Source of the DNA: Paenibacillus xylanexedens
Lineage (GTDB): Bacteria > Bacillota > Bacilli > Paenibacillales > Paenibacillaceae
Assembly: GCF_007680605.1 (NCBI RefSeq)
Contig: NZ_VEIO01000002.1
Span: forward strand, 248,001 to 312,000
Length of the DNA: 64,000 nt
Direction: 5' to 3'
A model generated the notes under the pieces. It saw only the letters and a list, made by a program, of their open reading frames with translations, searched no databases and had not been told where the DNA came from. Shown here one piece after another: positions 9,242 to 18,200 of this stretch (positions within the stretch are counted from its first letter, which is position 1; the number at the start of each line of letters is the position of its first letter). The position numbers were made by a program, and so were the translations under genes.

Positions 9242-9459
9242 TTTTTGAATGTATTTTCTAAAAAAAATTGCCCAAGGAAGCACAATCCCTTGCCAGACAG
9301 GATAAAATGGTTCATCAATAGATCGTATTTCCTTATCAAAAAGAAAGCGATTACATAAATAAGATTTTATTGTATATTATGTTGGAAACCTTGCGCTTTA
9401 TGATATCGGTTAAAGACCGTGCATATTCGTTTGTTAGAGAAAAAGGGAGGAATCATACC

Positions 9460-11070
9460 ATGTACCGGGTGCTGCTCGTGGACGATGAGGAAGATGTTCG
9501 TGAAGGATTGGTTGTCGAGGTGGATTGGGAGGCACTGGATCTACGCATTGTGGGTCTGGCCGAGAATGGCCGTGAGGCTCTGGAGATGGCAGAGAGGATA
9601 GAACCCGACATCGTGATTACCGACATCAGCATGCCGTTTATGGATGGATTGGAGCTGGCACGAAGATTAAGGGAGCGGAATCCGCTGGTGAAGGTCGTTA
9701 TTTTAACGGGATATGATGAATTTGATTACGCTCGGCAGGCGGTATCGCTTAGTGTGGATGAATATTTGCTGAAGCCCTTCTCGGCAGGACATCTTACCGA
9801 ACTGCTCACCAGATTGCGTGCTCAGATGGAGTCGGAGATTGCGGAACGTGAGGACGTGCAGCAACTACGAGAACACTATCGCACCAGCTTGCCTTTATTG
9901 CAGGCGGATTTGATTGCAACGTTGTTACATCGCCAAAAATCATCAGCATATATATTAAGCCGGGCAAGCCAGTGCGGACTGGAACTGGGAGGTAAACGTT
10001 ATGGCGTATCGATCCTAACATTGCATCCGACCGAAGATCCGGAATTGAAGCTGTTTGCAGCGCTGAATATAGCGTCAGAGGTATGGGCAGATCACAAGGC
10101 AGGCTATGCCTTTATGCACCAAGAGACGGTTGTATTACTCTACGTGGAACCGCTGGACGGAGTAGCAGGGAATGCGGAAAACCCGCAACAGCATGCACTG
10201 GAAAATGTAATGCGAAGCATCCGTCACTATTTACGTGTACCTGTAACGATTGGGTCGAGTCGGCTTGTGGGCACCCTTCCCGATGTGAAACATGCTTATG
10301 AGGATGCTTTGCTGGCGCTGGATTACCGACTTGTGCCAGGAACGGATTCCCTGATCTACATTGCCGACGTGGAGCGTCAGGCGGCTGGCAAGCTGCGTTT
10401 TGATGAATTGAAACAACAGACGTTAACCCGCTGCTTGAAAGCGGGAACTCAGGCAGAGCTGGAGCAAGGGCTACAGATCATTTTCCGGGAAATTACGGTG
10501 GAGCATGGGCGCAGTGATATTCAGTTGTATTTGATCGAGGTATTAACTACCGTTTGGAAGGCCGCACAGGCTTCGGGTGAAGAGATGGAGGATATATTTG
10601 GTGCCGGATTCCAGCTGTATACGGATCTGTTCCGACTTCCGGGTCTGTCCGAGGCACAACATAAGGTGAGTGAAGTCTGTCTGCTTGTACAACAGCGAAT
10701 CTCCAGCGGGCGCCAGCATGTGTATAAAGATATTGTGGAGCAGGCGCTCACGTTTACGAAGAAACATTATGCCGATCCGGATCTGTCCATTCAGAAGGTA
10801 TGCGCGCATCTACATATCAGTTCCGGTTATTTTTGCAGCATTTTCAAAAAAGAAGTACAGCTTACCTTCCTGCAATATCTGATGCAGATTCGAATGGATG
10901 AAGCAAGGGAACTGCTTCGCTCCACGGAGCTGAAGTCGTTTGAGATAGCCGAGAAGGTAGGCTTTGCCGAGCCGAATTATTTCAGCTTTTGTTTTAAAAA
11001 GCATATTGGCGTCTCGCCCAAAGAGTATCGGAAACAGGCCACTACGACCCCGGAAGGTTCCCTTCAATGA
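9460..11070 (+). CDS. YesN-like AraC-family response regulator
   Basis: ATG at 9460 chosen for the AAAGGGAGG upstream; further in-frame start codons upstream lack a site. 536 aa. Receiver domain at residues 1-120 with phospho-acceptor Asp55 (VITDISMPFMDG) and Lys in LLKPF. A middle region of about 300 residues of the YesN type leads to two AraC helix-turn-helix motifs at about 430-530 (SIQKVCAHLHISSGYFCSIFKK... FAEPNYFSFCFKKHIGVSPKEY). It overlaps the kinase gene by ATGA. Likely role: activator of the downstream sugar transport genes. Confidence 0.93.
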   Translation: MYRVLLVDDEEDVREGLVVEVDWEALDLRIVGLAENGREALEMAERIEPDIVITDISMPFMDGLELARRLRERNPLVKVVILTGYDEFDYARQAVSLSVDEYLLKPFSAGHLTELLTRLRAQMESEIAEREDVQQLREHYRTSLPLLQADLIATLLHRQKSSAYILSRASQCGLELGGKRYGVSILTLHPTEDPELKLFAALNIASEVWADHKAGYAFMHQETVVLLYVEPLDGVAGNAENPQQHALENVMRSIRHYLRVPVTIGSSRLVGTLPDVKHAYEDALLALDYRLVPGTDSLIYIADVERQAAGKLRFDELKQQTLTRCLKAGTQAELEQGLQIIFREITVEHGRSDIQLYLIEVLTTVWKAAQASGEEMEDIFGAGFQLYTDLFRLPGLSEAQHKVSEVCLLVQQRISSGRQHVYKDIVEQALTFTKKHYADPDLSIQKVCAHLHISSGYFCSIFKKEVQLTFLQYLMQIRMDEARELLRSTELKSFEIAEKVGFAEPNYFSFCFKKHIGVSPKEYRKQATTTPEGSLQ

Positions 11071-12890
11071 GTTGGAACACGTTAACCGCACGAATCAAGT
11101 CTATTGTGATGAAGCTCCGCTTGGTTGTACGTTCGTCCAAGGTCAGCAGTATTCGTTCTATTATTACGTGGTCTTTCTCCATCTTCATTGTACTGGTACT
11201 CACCATTATGGCGATATTGCTGCATGACAAATTCACTCAGGCTGCGGAGCGCAGTGCAGAACTGTCGACCAGACAGATTGTGGATCAGGTCAGTTATAAC
11301 CTGGAGGATTACGTGCGCAGCATGTCCCATCTGTACCGTGCGATTGAGGAACATATGCTACGGGACGGTACATGGGAAGGAGAGCAGGTAGACAAACAGC
11401 TGGATACCTTGCTCAGCAGCCGGGAAGATATCATCTCCATTACACTGCTCGACGCGGACGGACAGTTGCTCAAGAACAGACCGGCTGCTGAACTGAAGCG
11501 CAGTGCTCATGTCACGCAGCAAGGATGGTTTCAATCAGCCCTGCGTGTACCTAATCATCTAAGTTTCTCCTTGCCTCATATTCAAAATATGTATGCTGGA
11601 CCCTATCAATGGGTCGTTTCCATGAGCAAGGGCATTACCATTAAACAGCAGGGTAGGGAGCAGCAAGTCATTTTACTAGTTGATATCAATTTCAAGCAAA
11701 TGGACGAACTGAGCAGTCGGGTTAGCCTGGGGCAGCGAGGGTACGTCTATATAATTGATGAGAGCGCAGGCAATATTGTGTATCATCCACAGCAGCAACT
11801 CATGTATATGGGACTGAAAAAAGAAAATATTGAGCAGGCACTGGTAGCTACGGGGAGTTACGAAGATGAGGCCAATGGGCAAAAAAGGCTGAATACTGTC
11901 AAATCGGTGGCAAATATCGGTTGGAAAATTGTCGGTGTGGCGTATCTGGATGAAATCATGACGACACGTCAGGAAGTGAACGGATACCTGATTCGTGTGT
12001 TGGTCGTTGTGCTGGTGCTTGTCATTGTGGTATCCCTGTTTCTCTCTTCGAGTCTGACACGTCCAATCCGGCGCATGGAACGGAAGATGAAGGCGGTGGA
12101 ACGAGGGGATTTCAACGTGGAACTGCCTATAACGGGACCACTTGAGGTCGAGCGCCTGGCACGCAGGTTCAACCTGATGGTGAACAAAATCCGTAACCTC
12201 ATGGATGAGATCATTCATGAACAGGAGCAGAAACGCCGTCTGGAGCTGGAGGCCTTACAAGCCCAGATTAATCCTCATTTTCTGTATAACACGCTGAATT
12301 CGGTTGTGCGCATGGTGGGCATGAGCCGTAATGACGAAGTGATCACAATGATTACGTCGCTTTCCCGGTTATTCCGCATTAGTCTCAGCCAAGGGAAAAC
12401 GATCATTACTGTCCGTGAAGAATTGGAACACGCCCGTCATTACCTGACTATTCAGCAGATGCGTTTCAAAAACAAGTTTACTTTCACCATTCATGCGGAT
12501 GAGCAGGTACTGGACTGCCTCACACTGAAGCTCATTCTACAGCCGCTTATTGAAAATGCCATCGTGCACGGTATCGAGTATCACATGGACGAGGGGCGTA
12601 TCGAGGTGGATGTGCAGCGAGAAGAGCAGATTCTGGTATTTCGCATTACAGATAACGGTGTAGGCATGTCGGAGGAACAGATGGAGGGATTGCTCAGCGG
12701 TCATCCGGTGGTGAAGAGCGGGGCGGGCTCCGGTGTCGCTGTACGCAATGTGCATGATCGCATCCGGCACTATTATGGCGAGAGATATGGCCTGGAATTT
12801 GCAAGTGAGCTGGAGGAAGGTACAACGGTATGGATTCGGATTCCTGTTCAGGAGGAAGAGAAGGAGGACGGGATGAATGATGGACGATAG
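11067..12890 (+). CDS. YesM/LytS-like sensor histidine kinase
   Basis: 607 aa. Membrane segment at about residues 31-54, an extracellular dCache-like sensor to about 300, a second membrane segment at about 310-332, HAMP (SSLTRPIRRMERKMKAVERG), then a His_kinase domain with His404 in QINPHFLYNTLNSVVRM. The ATPase domain shows LIENAIVHG and ITDNGVGM. It partners the preceding YesN-like regulator. Its 3' end overlaps the next gene, a sugar-binding lipoprotein, by 14 bases, so all three are one operon. Confidence 0.93.
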   Translation: MSWNTLTARIKSIVMKLRLVVRSSKVSSIRSIITWSFSIFIVLVLTIMAILLHDKFTQAAERSAELSTRQIVDQVSYNLEDYVRSMSHLYRAIEEHMLRDGTWEGEQVDKQLDTLLSSREDIISITLLDADGQLLKNRPAAELKRSAHVTQQGWFQSALRVPNHLSFSLPHIQNMYAGPYQWVVSMSKGITIKQQGREQQVILLVDINFKQMDELSSRVSLGQRGYVYIIDESAGNIVYHPQQQLMYMGLKKENIEQALVATGSYEDEANGQKRLNTVKSVANIGWKIVGVAYLDEIMTTRQEVNGYLIRVLVVVLVLVIVVSLFLSSSLTRPIRRMERKMKAVERGDFNVELPITGPLEVERLARRFNLMVNKIRNLMDEIIHEQEQKRRLELEALQAQINPHFLYNTLNSVVRMVGMSRNDEVITMITSLSRLFRISLSQGKTIITVREELEHARHYLTIQQMRFKNKFTFTIHADEQVLDCLTLKLILQPLIENAIVHGIEYHMDEGRIEVDVQREEQILVFRITDNGVGMSEEQMEGLLSGHPVVKSGAGSGVAVRNVHDRIRHYYGERYGLEFASELEEGTTVWIRIPVQEEEKEDGMNDGR

Positions 12891-14085
12891 CCCGATCAGT
12901 AGCAAAACCACTGGTGAAACCAGCAACAAGATCAATAACCAGAGCAAAAGCACACGCCGTGTATTGGCCAAAAAAAGCCAAGCCACGCTTCCCGGTTCCC
13001 CGGGATTTTGGCTATTCAAAGCCTTGTGCCAGGCAGCGGCGGCAGCCTGCTGTCTGTTCATCTGTGCCGCCTGCGGCATGGCAGGGGCGGATCAACCGGC
13101 GTCGCCGCAGCGCATAGCGCTGATTACGCCTGCGGGCACGGGGGAGCTCGCCGAAGCGATCCGCCTGGGAGCTGAGGCAGCCGCCAAAGAGCGTGGCGCA
13201 CAGCTCATTACTGTTGAAGCGTATCCCGTGGATTCCGCTTCACACACCTCACCCAACGCGGACTATGCGATAAGTCCGCCACCTATGGGCACACCAGCCG
13301 CAGCAGATCGGGATTATACCCGCAGTGAGCGTGAACAGGCACAGGTCCAGGCAGCCGCACTCGCATTGAAACAAGGAGCAGCCGCGGTACTGGTTGATCC
13401 GTTAAGTGAAGATACCCTGGCTGATATCATTCGGGAGGCAGAGACGGCGAGAACGGATGGAAGTATCGTACCTGTTATTGTGCTCAACGATGAGTTCCCC
13501 GTCAAAGGCATCACCAGTGTCATCTCCATGGATAATCTCGAGGCAGGACGTCAGGCCGGGCAGGCCATGGCCGAATTACTGGAAGGTCATGGCCATATTG
13601 CTTTAGTAGGCCCGGACCCGCTAAGTGCAGGTCTGGTTCTGCGGGAACAAGGGATCGTGGAAGCGTTGCAGCAATACCCGGGTATCAACATCATCCCCAA
13701 ATCCGTATGCAACAGCCGGGATGCATGCTGGCAAACAGTCAAGCAACTACTGGATCAGCATGAGCTGGCCGGAATCATTGCCCTGCAAGAGCCGGCATCG
13801 CTCGGCGCGGCAGATGAACTGCATCGCCGCAAGGATGGAAGGCAGATCAGCATTGTTGGGTTCGGCAGCGAACAACAACAGTTAGAGCAGTTGCAGGAAG
13901 GCGTTTTTCAACGATTGATTGTGCAGAATGGGTACAGTGCTGGCTACCTGGGGCTTAATCAGGCACTTGCCAAACTGAAGCGGGAGCATGTTCAGAAAAG
14001 GGTCATCCTGGAGACCAAGGTCGTTAGCACAGACAATATGTTCTGGATGGATAACCAGAAGCTGTTATTTCCGTTTGTGCAATGA
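12877..14085 (+). CDS. Sugar-binding (LacI/RbsB-fold) lipoprotein, probable sensor subunit
   Basis: 402 aa. An unusually long charged N-terminus (about 45 residues) precedes a hydrophobic segment ending LFICAACGMAG, probably a lipobox with Cys at about 67 though the -3 residue is atypical. The rest is a type I periplasmic-binding fold of the ribose/galactose class: RIALITPAGTGELAEAIRLGAEAAAKERGA, then a hinge and second lobe (GHIALVGPDPLSAGLVLREQG). It is encoded with the kinase and regulator and not with the permease. That resembles the Clostridium xylose sensor XylFII-LytS-YesN, where the binding protein signals through the kinase. Ligand unknown. The start could also be ATG 12880. Confidence 0.8.
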   Translation: MMDDSPISSKTTGETSNKINNQSKSTRRVLAKKSQATLPGSPGFWLFKALCQAAAAACCLFICAACGMAGADQPASPQRIALITPAGTGELAEAIRLGAEAAAKERGAQLITVEAYPVDSASHTSPNADYAISPPPMGTPAAADRDYTRSEREQAQVQAAALALKQGAAAVLVDPLSEDTLADIIREAETARTDGSIVPVIVLNDEFPVKGITSVISMDNLEAGRQAGQAMAELLEGHGHIALVGPDPLSAGLVLREQGIVEALQQYPGINIIPKSVCNSRDACWQTVKQLLDQHELAGIIALQEPASLGAADELHRRKDGRQISIVGFGSEQQQLEQLQEGVFQRLIVQNGYSAGYLGLNQALAKLKREHVQKRVILETKVVSTDNMFWMDNQKLLFPFVQ

Positions 14086-14134
14086 ACTGATGAGGATTTC
14101 GATAGAACAGATGAAGATATTGTATTCGAAAACA

Positions 14135-14149
14135 ATGTAAACCCTTTCA
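14135..14149 (+). promoter_or_regulatory. cre site (CcpA operator) before mglB
   Basis: ATGTAAACCCTTTCA matches the cre consensus WTGNAARCGNWWWCA at all but one position (C for the central G). A likely -10 CATAAT (14148-14153) overlaps its end, so CcpA binding here should block transcription when preferred sugars are present. Confidence 0.6.
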
Positions 14150-14198
14150 TAATAAAGACATCGGTAAAGCCGAATGAACTTGGGGGAGGTCATGAAGA

Positions 14199-15275
14199 AT
14201 GAAAAAGAAAACGTGGATGACATTGTTGCTTACGGTGTGCATGGCGGTAGCGGCAGGATGCAGCAACGGGGGAGACAGCTCTGGCGGAAACGGAAATGCG
14301 GGAACAGACAGCGGCACGAAAGCAGAAGCTGGAACGCAAACGGAAAATCCGAAAATTGGCGTTGCCATCTATAAGTTTGACGATACGTTTATGACGGGAG
14401 TAAGGAACGCGATGACTGCGGCAGCGGAGGGCGTAGCTACCCTTGATATTGTAGACAGTCAGAATGCGCAACCGACACAGAATGAGAAGGTCGATCTGTT
14501 CGTATCCAAGAAATACAATGCCATGGCGGTGAATCCGGTAGACCGGACCGCAGCAGGTGTCATTATCGACAAGGCGAAAGCGGCTAACATTCCGGTGGTG
14601 TTCCTGAACCGTGAGCCTGTAGCAGAGGACATGAATAAGTGGGATAAAGTGTATTATGTCGGTGCGAAAGCGGAAGAGTCCGGTACAATCTCGGGTCAGT
14701 TGATCGTGGACTACTGGAAAGCGCACCCGGAAGCTGACAAAAACGGCGATGGCAAGCTGCAATATGTCATGCTGAAAGGTGAACCGGGTCATCAGGATGC
14801 CGAGCTGCGCACCAAATATTCAGTTCAGGCCATTCAGGATGCCGGCATTGAAGTCGAAGCGCTGGCTGAAGATACGGCAATGTGGGATCGGGTAAAAGGC
14901 CAAGAGAAAATGCAGGCCTTCCTTGCTTCGCATGGCGACAAAATCGAAGCGGTACTGGCGAACAATGATGACATGGCACTGGGTGCGATTGAAGCATTGA
15001 AAGCAGCGGGTTACTTCAAGGATGGCAAAACCATGCCTGTCGTAGGCGTGGATGCTACAGCTCCGGCGATTCAGGCGCTACAGGATGGTACCATGCTGGG
15101 CACCGTGCTGAATGATGCCAAAAATCAGGGAGCGGCAACGGTTGCGCTGGCTGCTGTTCTGGCCAAAGGCGAGACACCAACCAAAGAAAACACCAAATTT
15201 GATATTACAGACGGGAAGTATGTCTGGATCGCATACAAAAAAATTACGAAAGACAACATTGCCGACGCCCAATAA
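14199..15275 (+). CDS. mglB: Galactose/glucose-type ABC transporter substrate-binding lipoprotein
   Basis: 358 aa. Signal peptide and lipobox VAAGC with Cys at about 21, a Ser/Gly-rich linker, then a mature protein starting IGVAIYKFDDTFMTGVRNAM. The segment DKNGDGKLQ (about residues 183-191) matches the calcium-binding loop of E. coli MglB, and AVLANNDDMALGAIEAL is the conserved second-lobe motif. GGGGGAGG precedes the ATG. Role: captures galactose, glucose or a related hexose outside the membrane. It leads an operon with the ATPase and permease, downstream of the three-part sensor. The exact sugar is inferred. Confidence 0.88.
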   Translation: MKKKTWMTLLLTVCMAVAAGCSNGGDSSGGNGNAGTDSGTKAEAGTQTENPKIGVAIYKFDDTFMTGVRNAMTAAAEGVATLDIVDSQNAQPTQNEKVDLFVSKKYNAMAVNPVDRTAAGVIIDKAKAANIPVVFLNREPVAEDMNKWDKVYYVGAKAEESGTISGQLIVDYWKAHPEADKNGDGKLQYVMLKGEPGHQDAELRTKYSVQAIQDAGIEVEALAEDTAMWDRVKGQEKMQAFLASHGDKIEAVLANNDDMALGAIEALKAAGYFKDGKTMPVVGVDATAPAIQALQDGTMLGTVLNDAKNQGAATVALAAVLAKGETPTKENTKFDITDGKYVWIAYKKITKDNIADAQ

Positions 15276-15287
15276 TAGCAGCAGAGA

Positions 15288-15321
15288 GGGACGTATGTCA
15301 CCCAGGCAGCGTCCTTTTTTT
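15288..15321 (+). terminator. Attenuator-like terminator between mglB and mglA
   Basis: GGACG (15289-15293) pairs with CGTCC (15310-15314), and the stem can extend through wobble pairs into the run of seven T (15315-15321). It sits within the operon, 30 bases before mglA, and would leave the binding protein more abundant than the membrane parts. Confidence 0.6.
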
Positions 15322-15350
15322 GCCGGTCAGATGAAAGGGGAAGATAGAAG

Positions 15351-16874
15351 ATGCAGTCACCTTATCTGCTGGAGATGAACGGGATTTCCAAAGCTTTCCC
15401 CGGCGTGCAGGCACTCAGCGAAGTTACACTGAAGGTCAAGCCGGGAACCGTTCATGCGTTGATGGGCGAGAACGGGGCGGGAAAGTCAACCTTGATGAAA
15501 TGTTTGTTTGGGATGTATCGTCCCGATGCAGGCACAGTGCGCATCGAAGGCAAGGATGTAGAAATCCCGAATTCGAAGGCTGCGTTACAGCAGGGTATAT
15601 CCATGATTCATCAGGAATTGAATCCGGTTCCGCACCGTCCGGTGACGGAAAACATATGGCTGGGACGATTCCCGATGAAGGGTCCGCTGGTGGATGAGAA
15701 ACGGATGTATGCCGATACGCTGGCACTGTTTCAGGATTTGAACTTGGATATTGATCCGAAGGCACTTGCCGGAACGTTGTCCGTGTCCAAAATTCAATCG
15801 ATGGAGATTGCCAAGGCGGTATCGTTCCACTCCAAAGTGATTGTAATGGATGAACCGACCTCATCTCTTACAGGTAAAGAAGTGGAGCAATTGTTTACGA
15901 TTATCAATAAGCTGCGAAGCCGAGGCGTGTCCATCATCTATATCTCGCACAAGATGGAGGAAATTTTAACGATTTCAGATGAAGTAACCATTATGCGTGA
16001 TGGCTTTGTTGTAGGCACCTGGGACGCTGCGGACCTGACGACAGACCTGATCATTACACGTATGGTTGGTCGGGATTTAAGTGAACGATTCCCGGAGAGG
16101 CTAAATGTCCCCGGTGAAGTCATTCTTCAAGCAGAGGGGCTGACGTCGAATCAGCCGAATTCGTTCCGGGACGTTTCGTTTCACTTGCGCAAAGGCGAAG
16201 TACTTGGCATCGGTGGGCTTGTTGGCGCGCAGCGGACGGAACTGATGGAATCCTTGTTTGGCTTAAGAGGACTCGCTTCAGGTACGATTTCTATTCATGG
16301 GCGCAAGGTGAAGATTAACTCTCCCGCTGCCGCCAAGCGTCATAACATAGCACTATTGACCGAGGAACGGCGAGTGACCGGGATATTCCCCGTGTTATCC
16401 GTCTATGAGAATACGATTATCGCAAGCCTTGGCCGTTACCGGAATCGTCTGGGCTTGCTGGACGAGAAGAAGGGACGCGAAGAGGCGCGGGAACAGACGC
16501 AAAAGTTCAGAACCAAAACGCCTTCGGTTAACACGCTGATTCGAAACCTGTCTGGAGGAAATCAGCAGAAGGTACTGCTGGCTCGCTGGCTCTTGACTGA
16601 CCCGGAGATTCTGTTGCTGGATGAACCGACACGCGGAATTGATGTCGGAGCCAAGTTTGAAATCTATACGATTATTACCGAACTGGCGCGACAAGGCAAA
16701 AGCATTATCATGATCAGCTCGGAGATGCCTGAACTGTTAGGGATGTCTGATCGCATTATGGTCATGAGCGAAGGACGCCTCACCGGCATTGTGGACGGGG
16801 CCGAGGCGACGGAGCAGCATATTATGAGGCTGGCCGCGCAGCAGCGGATGGCTGGTCAGGAGGAACACACATGA
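15351..16874 (+). CDS. mglA: Sugar ABC transporter, double ATPase subunit
   Basis: 507 aa, two ABC domains in tandem as in MglA/RbsA. The first has Walker A GENGAGKST (about residues 42-50), degenerate signature LSVSKIQSMEIAKA, and Walker B VIVMDEPTSSL. The second has a degenerate Walker A (GLVGAQRTEL), signature LSGGNQQKVLLARWL and Walker B ILLLDEPTRGIDVG. One active and one impaired site is normal for this family. Role: cytoplasmic energising subunit for hexose import. Its stop overlaps the mglC start (ATGA). Confidence 0.95.
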   Translation: MQSPYLLEMNGISKAFPGVQALSEVTLKVKPGTVHALMGENGAGKSTLMKCLFGMYRPDAGTVRIEGKDVEIPNSKAALQQGISMIHQELNPVPHRPVTENIWLGRFPMKGPLVDEKRMYADTLALFQDLNLDIDPKALAGTLSVSKIQSMEIAKAVSFHSKVIVMDEPTSSLTGKEVEQLFTIINKLRSRGVSIIYISHKMEEILTISDEVTIMRDGFVVGTWDAADLTTDLIITRMVGRDLSERFPERLNVPGEVILQAEGLTSNQPNSFRDVSFHLRKGEVLGIGGLVGAQRTELMESLFGLRGLASGTISIHGRKVKINSPAAAKRHNIALLTEERRVTGIFPVLSVYENTIIASLGRYRNRLGLLDEKKGREEAREQTQKFRTKTPSVNTLIRNLSGGNQQKVLLARWLLTDPEILLLDEPTRGIDVGAKFEIYTIITELARQGKSIIMISSEMPELLGMSDRIMVMSEGRLTGIVDGAEATEQHIMRLAAQQRMAGQEEHT

Positions 16875-17890
16875 ATACAACCCTTGTTCATCAAGTGAAG
16901 CAATACGTGGCTCAGCGTGCGATTTTTATCGTACTGATCCTGCTTGTTATCGGTATCGCCATTGCCGATCCGAACTTTCTCGCATTTTCCACGCTGAGAG
17001 ATATTTTGCAGCAATCCTCCACTCGGGCGATTATCGCGCTGGGAGCGGCTTTCATTCTGGTGACGGGAGGCGTCGATCTGTCTGCCGGACGCGTCGTTGG
17101 TCTGACAGCGGTGGTATCGGCATCCATGTTACAGATTGATACGTACGCCAATCGCTTTTTCCCGGATCTGCCGCAATTATGGGTGGGTTTACCGATCGTG
17201 ATCGGCATCGTAGCAGGGTTGCTCGTTGGTCTGGTGAACGGCCTCATCGTTGCCAAGCTGCATGTACCGCCTTTTATTGCCACACTGGGTACAATGGTGG
17301 CTGTCTATGGACTGAACTCGATCTACTTCGATACAGAACCCAACCAATCGCAACCCATCGGAGGGCTTAGACCGGATTTCACGACCATAGGATCAGGTTA
17401 TATTGATCTGGGTGGAGGTTATTCGATTCCCTACATCGTGCTCATCGCCATTGGAGTAGCACTGATCTGCTGGGTTGTTTTCAACAAAACCCGTCTGGGT
17501 AAAAATATGTATGCCATCGGCGGAAACATTCAGGCCGCTCACGTATCCGGTATTCATGTCGCACGAAACCTGATTGCGCTGTATGCAATTGCAGGAGCAC
17601 TCTATGGACTGGGCGGCGTACTGGAAGCAGCTCGTACCGGTGGAGCGACGAACAACTACGGTAATATGTACGAACTGGATGCCATTGCTGCATGTGTCGT
17701 TGGCGGGGTGTCTACGGCTGGCGGAATCGGAACTGTACCCGGTGTGATGGCAGGCGTGCTGATCTTTGGCGTCATTAACTACGGTCTCACCTTCATCGGG
17801 GTAAGTCCTTACTGGCAATTGATTATTAAAGGATTGATTATTGTTGCGGCTGTAGCGTTTGATATTCGCAAATACATGGCTAAGAAATAA
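16871..17890 (+). CDS. mglC: Sugar ABC transporter permease (MglC/RbsC type)
   Basis: 339 aa, eight to ten predicted membrane helices of the BPD_transp_2 family. Hallmarks are RAIIALGAAFILVTGGVDLSAGRVVG near the N-terminus and NMYELDAIAACVVGGVSTAGGIGTVPGV in the second half. It forms the membrane channel with MglA and ends the mgl operon; a terminator follows. Confidence 0.94.
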   Translation: MNTTLVHQVKQYVAQRAIFIVLILLVIGIAIADPNFLAFSTLRDILQQSSTRAIIALGAAFILVTGGVDLSAGRVVGLTAVVSASMLQIDTYANRFFPDLPQLWVGLPIVIGIVAGLLVGLVNGLIVAKLHVPPFIATLGTMVAVYGLNSIYFDTEPNQSQPIGGLRPDFTTIGSGYIDLGGGYSIPYIVLIAIGVALICWVVFNKTRLGKNMYAIGGNIQAAHVSGIHVARNLIALYAIAGALYGLGGVLEAARTGGATNNYGNMYELDAIAACVVGGVSTAGGIGTVPGVMAGVLIFGVINYGLTFIGVSPYWQLIIKGLIIVAAVAFDIRKYMAKK

Positions 17891-17946
17891 CAGGATATCT
17901 TCTTATTCTTCCAGAATGATTGATCTAATATGGAAAAACAACAAAG

Positions 17947-17990
17947 AAGCCAGCCCTCATCCCACGAGAGCTGGCTTTGAATACTTTATG
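17947..17990 (+). terminator. Terminator of the mgl operon
   Basis: AAGCCAGC / GCTGGCTT stem (17947-17954 with 17970-17977), extended inward by CTC/GAG, followed by TTGAATACTTT. Confidence 0.75.
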
Positions 17991-18200
17991 ATGAATTTTG
18001 CGTTGCGAAATACGTGCAACAATATTCATGTGCACATTCTAACATTTCAATTCATTCATATGTCCTATTGTTTTTGAAAATTATACATCCTTGCGAATTT
18101 TAACAGCTTCCAATAATCGACAACATCGGCTAATCATAATCGATATAATATTTGTGTATATGTTTGTTAGTGTGACTTTTGTCTAAGGGGGCGAGGCTAT

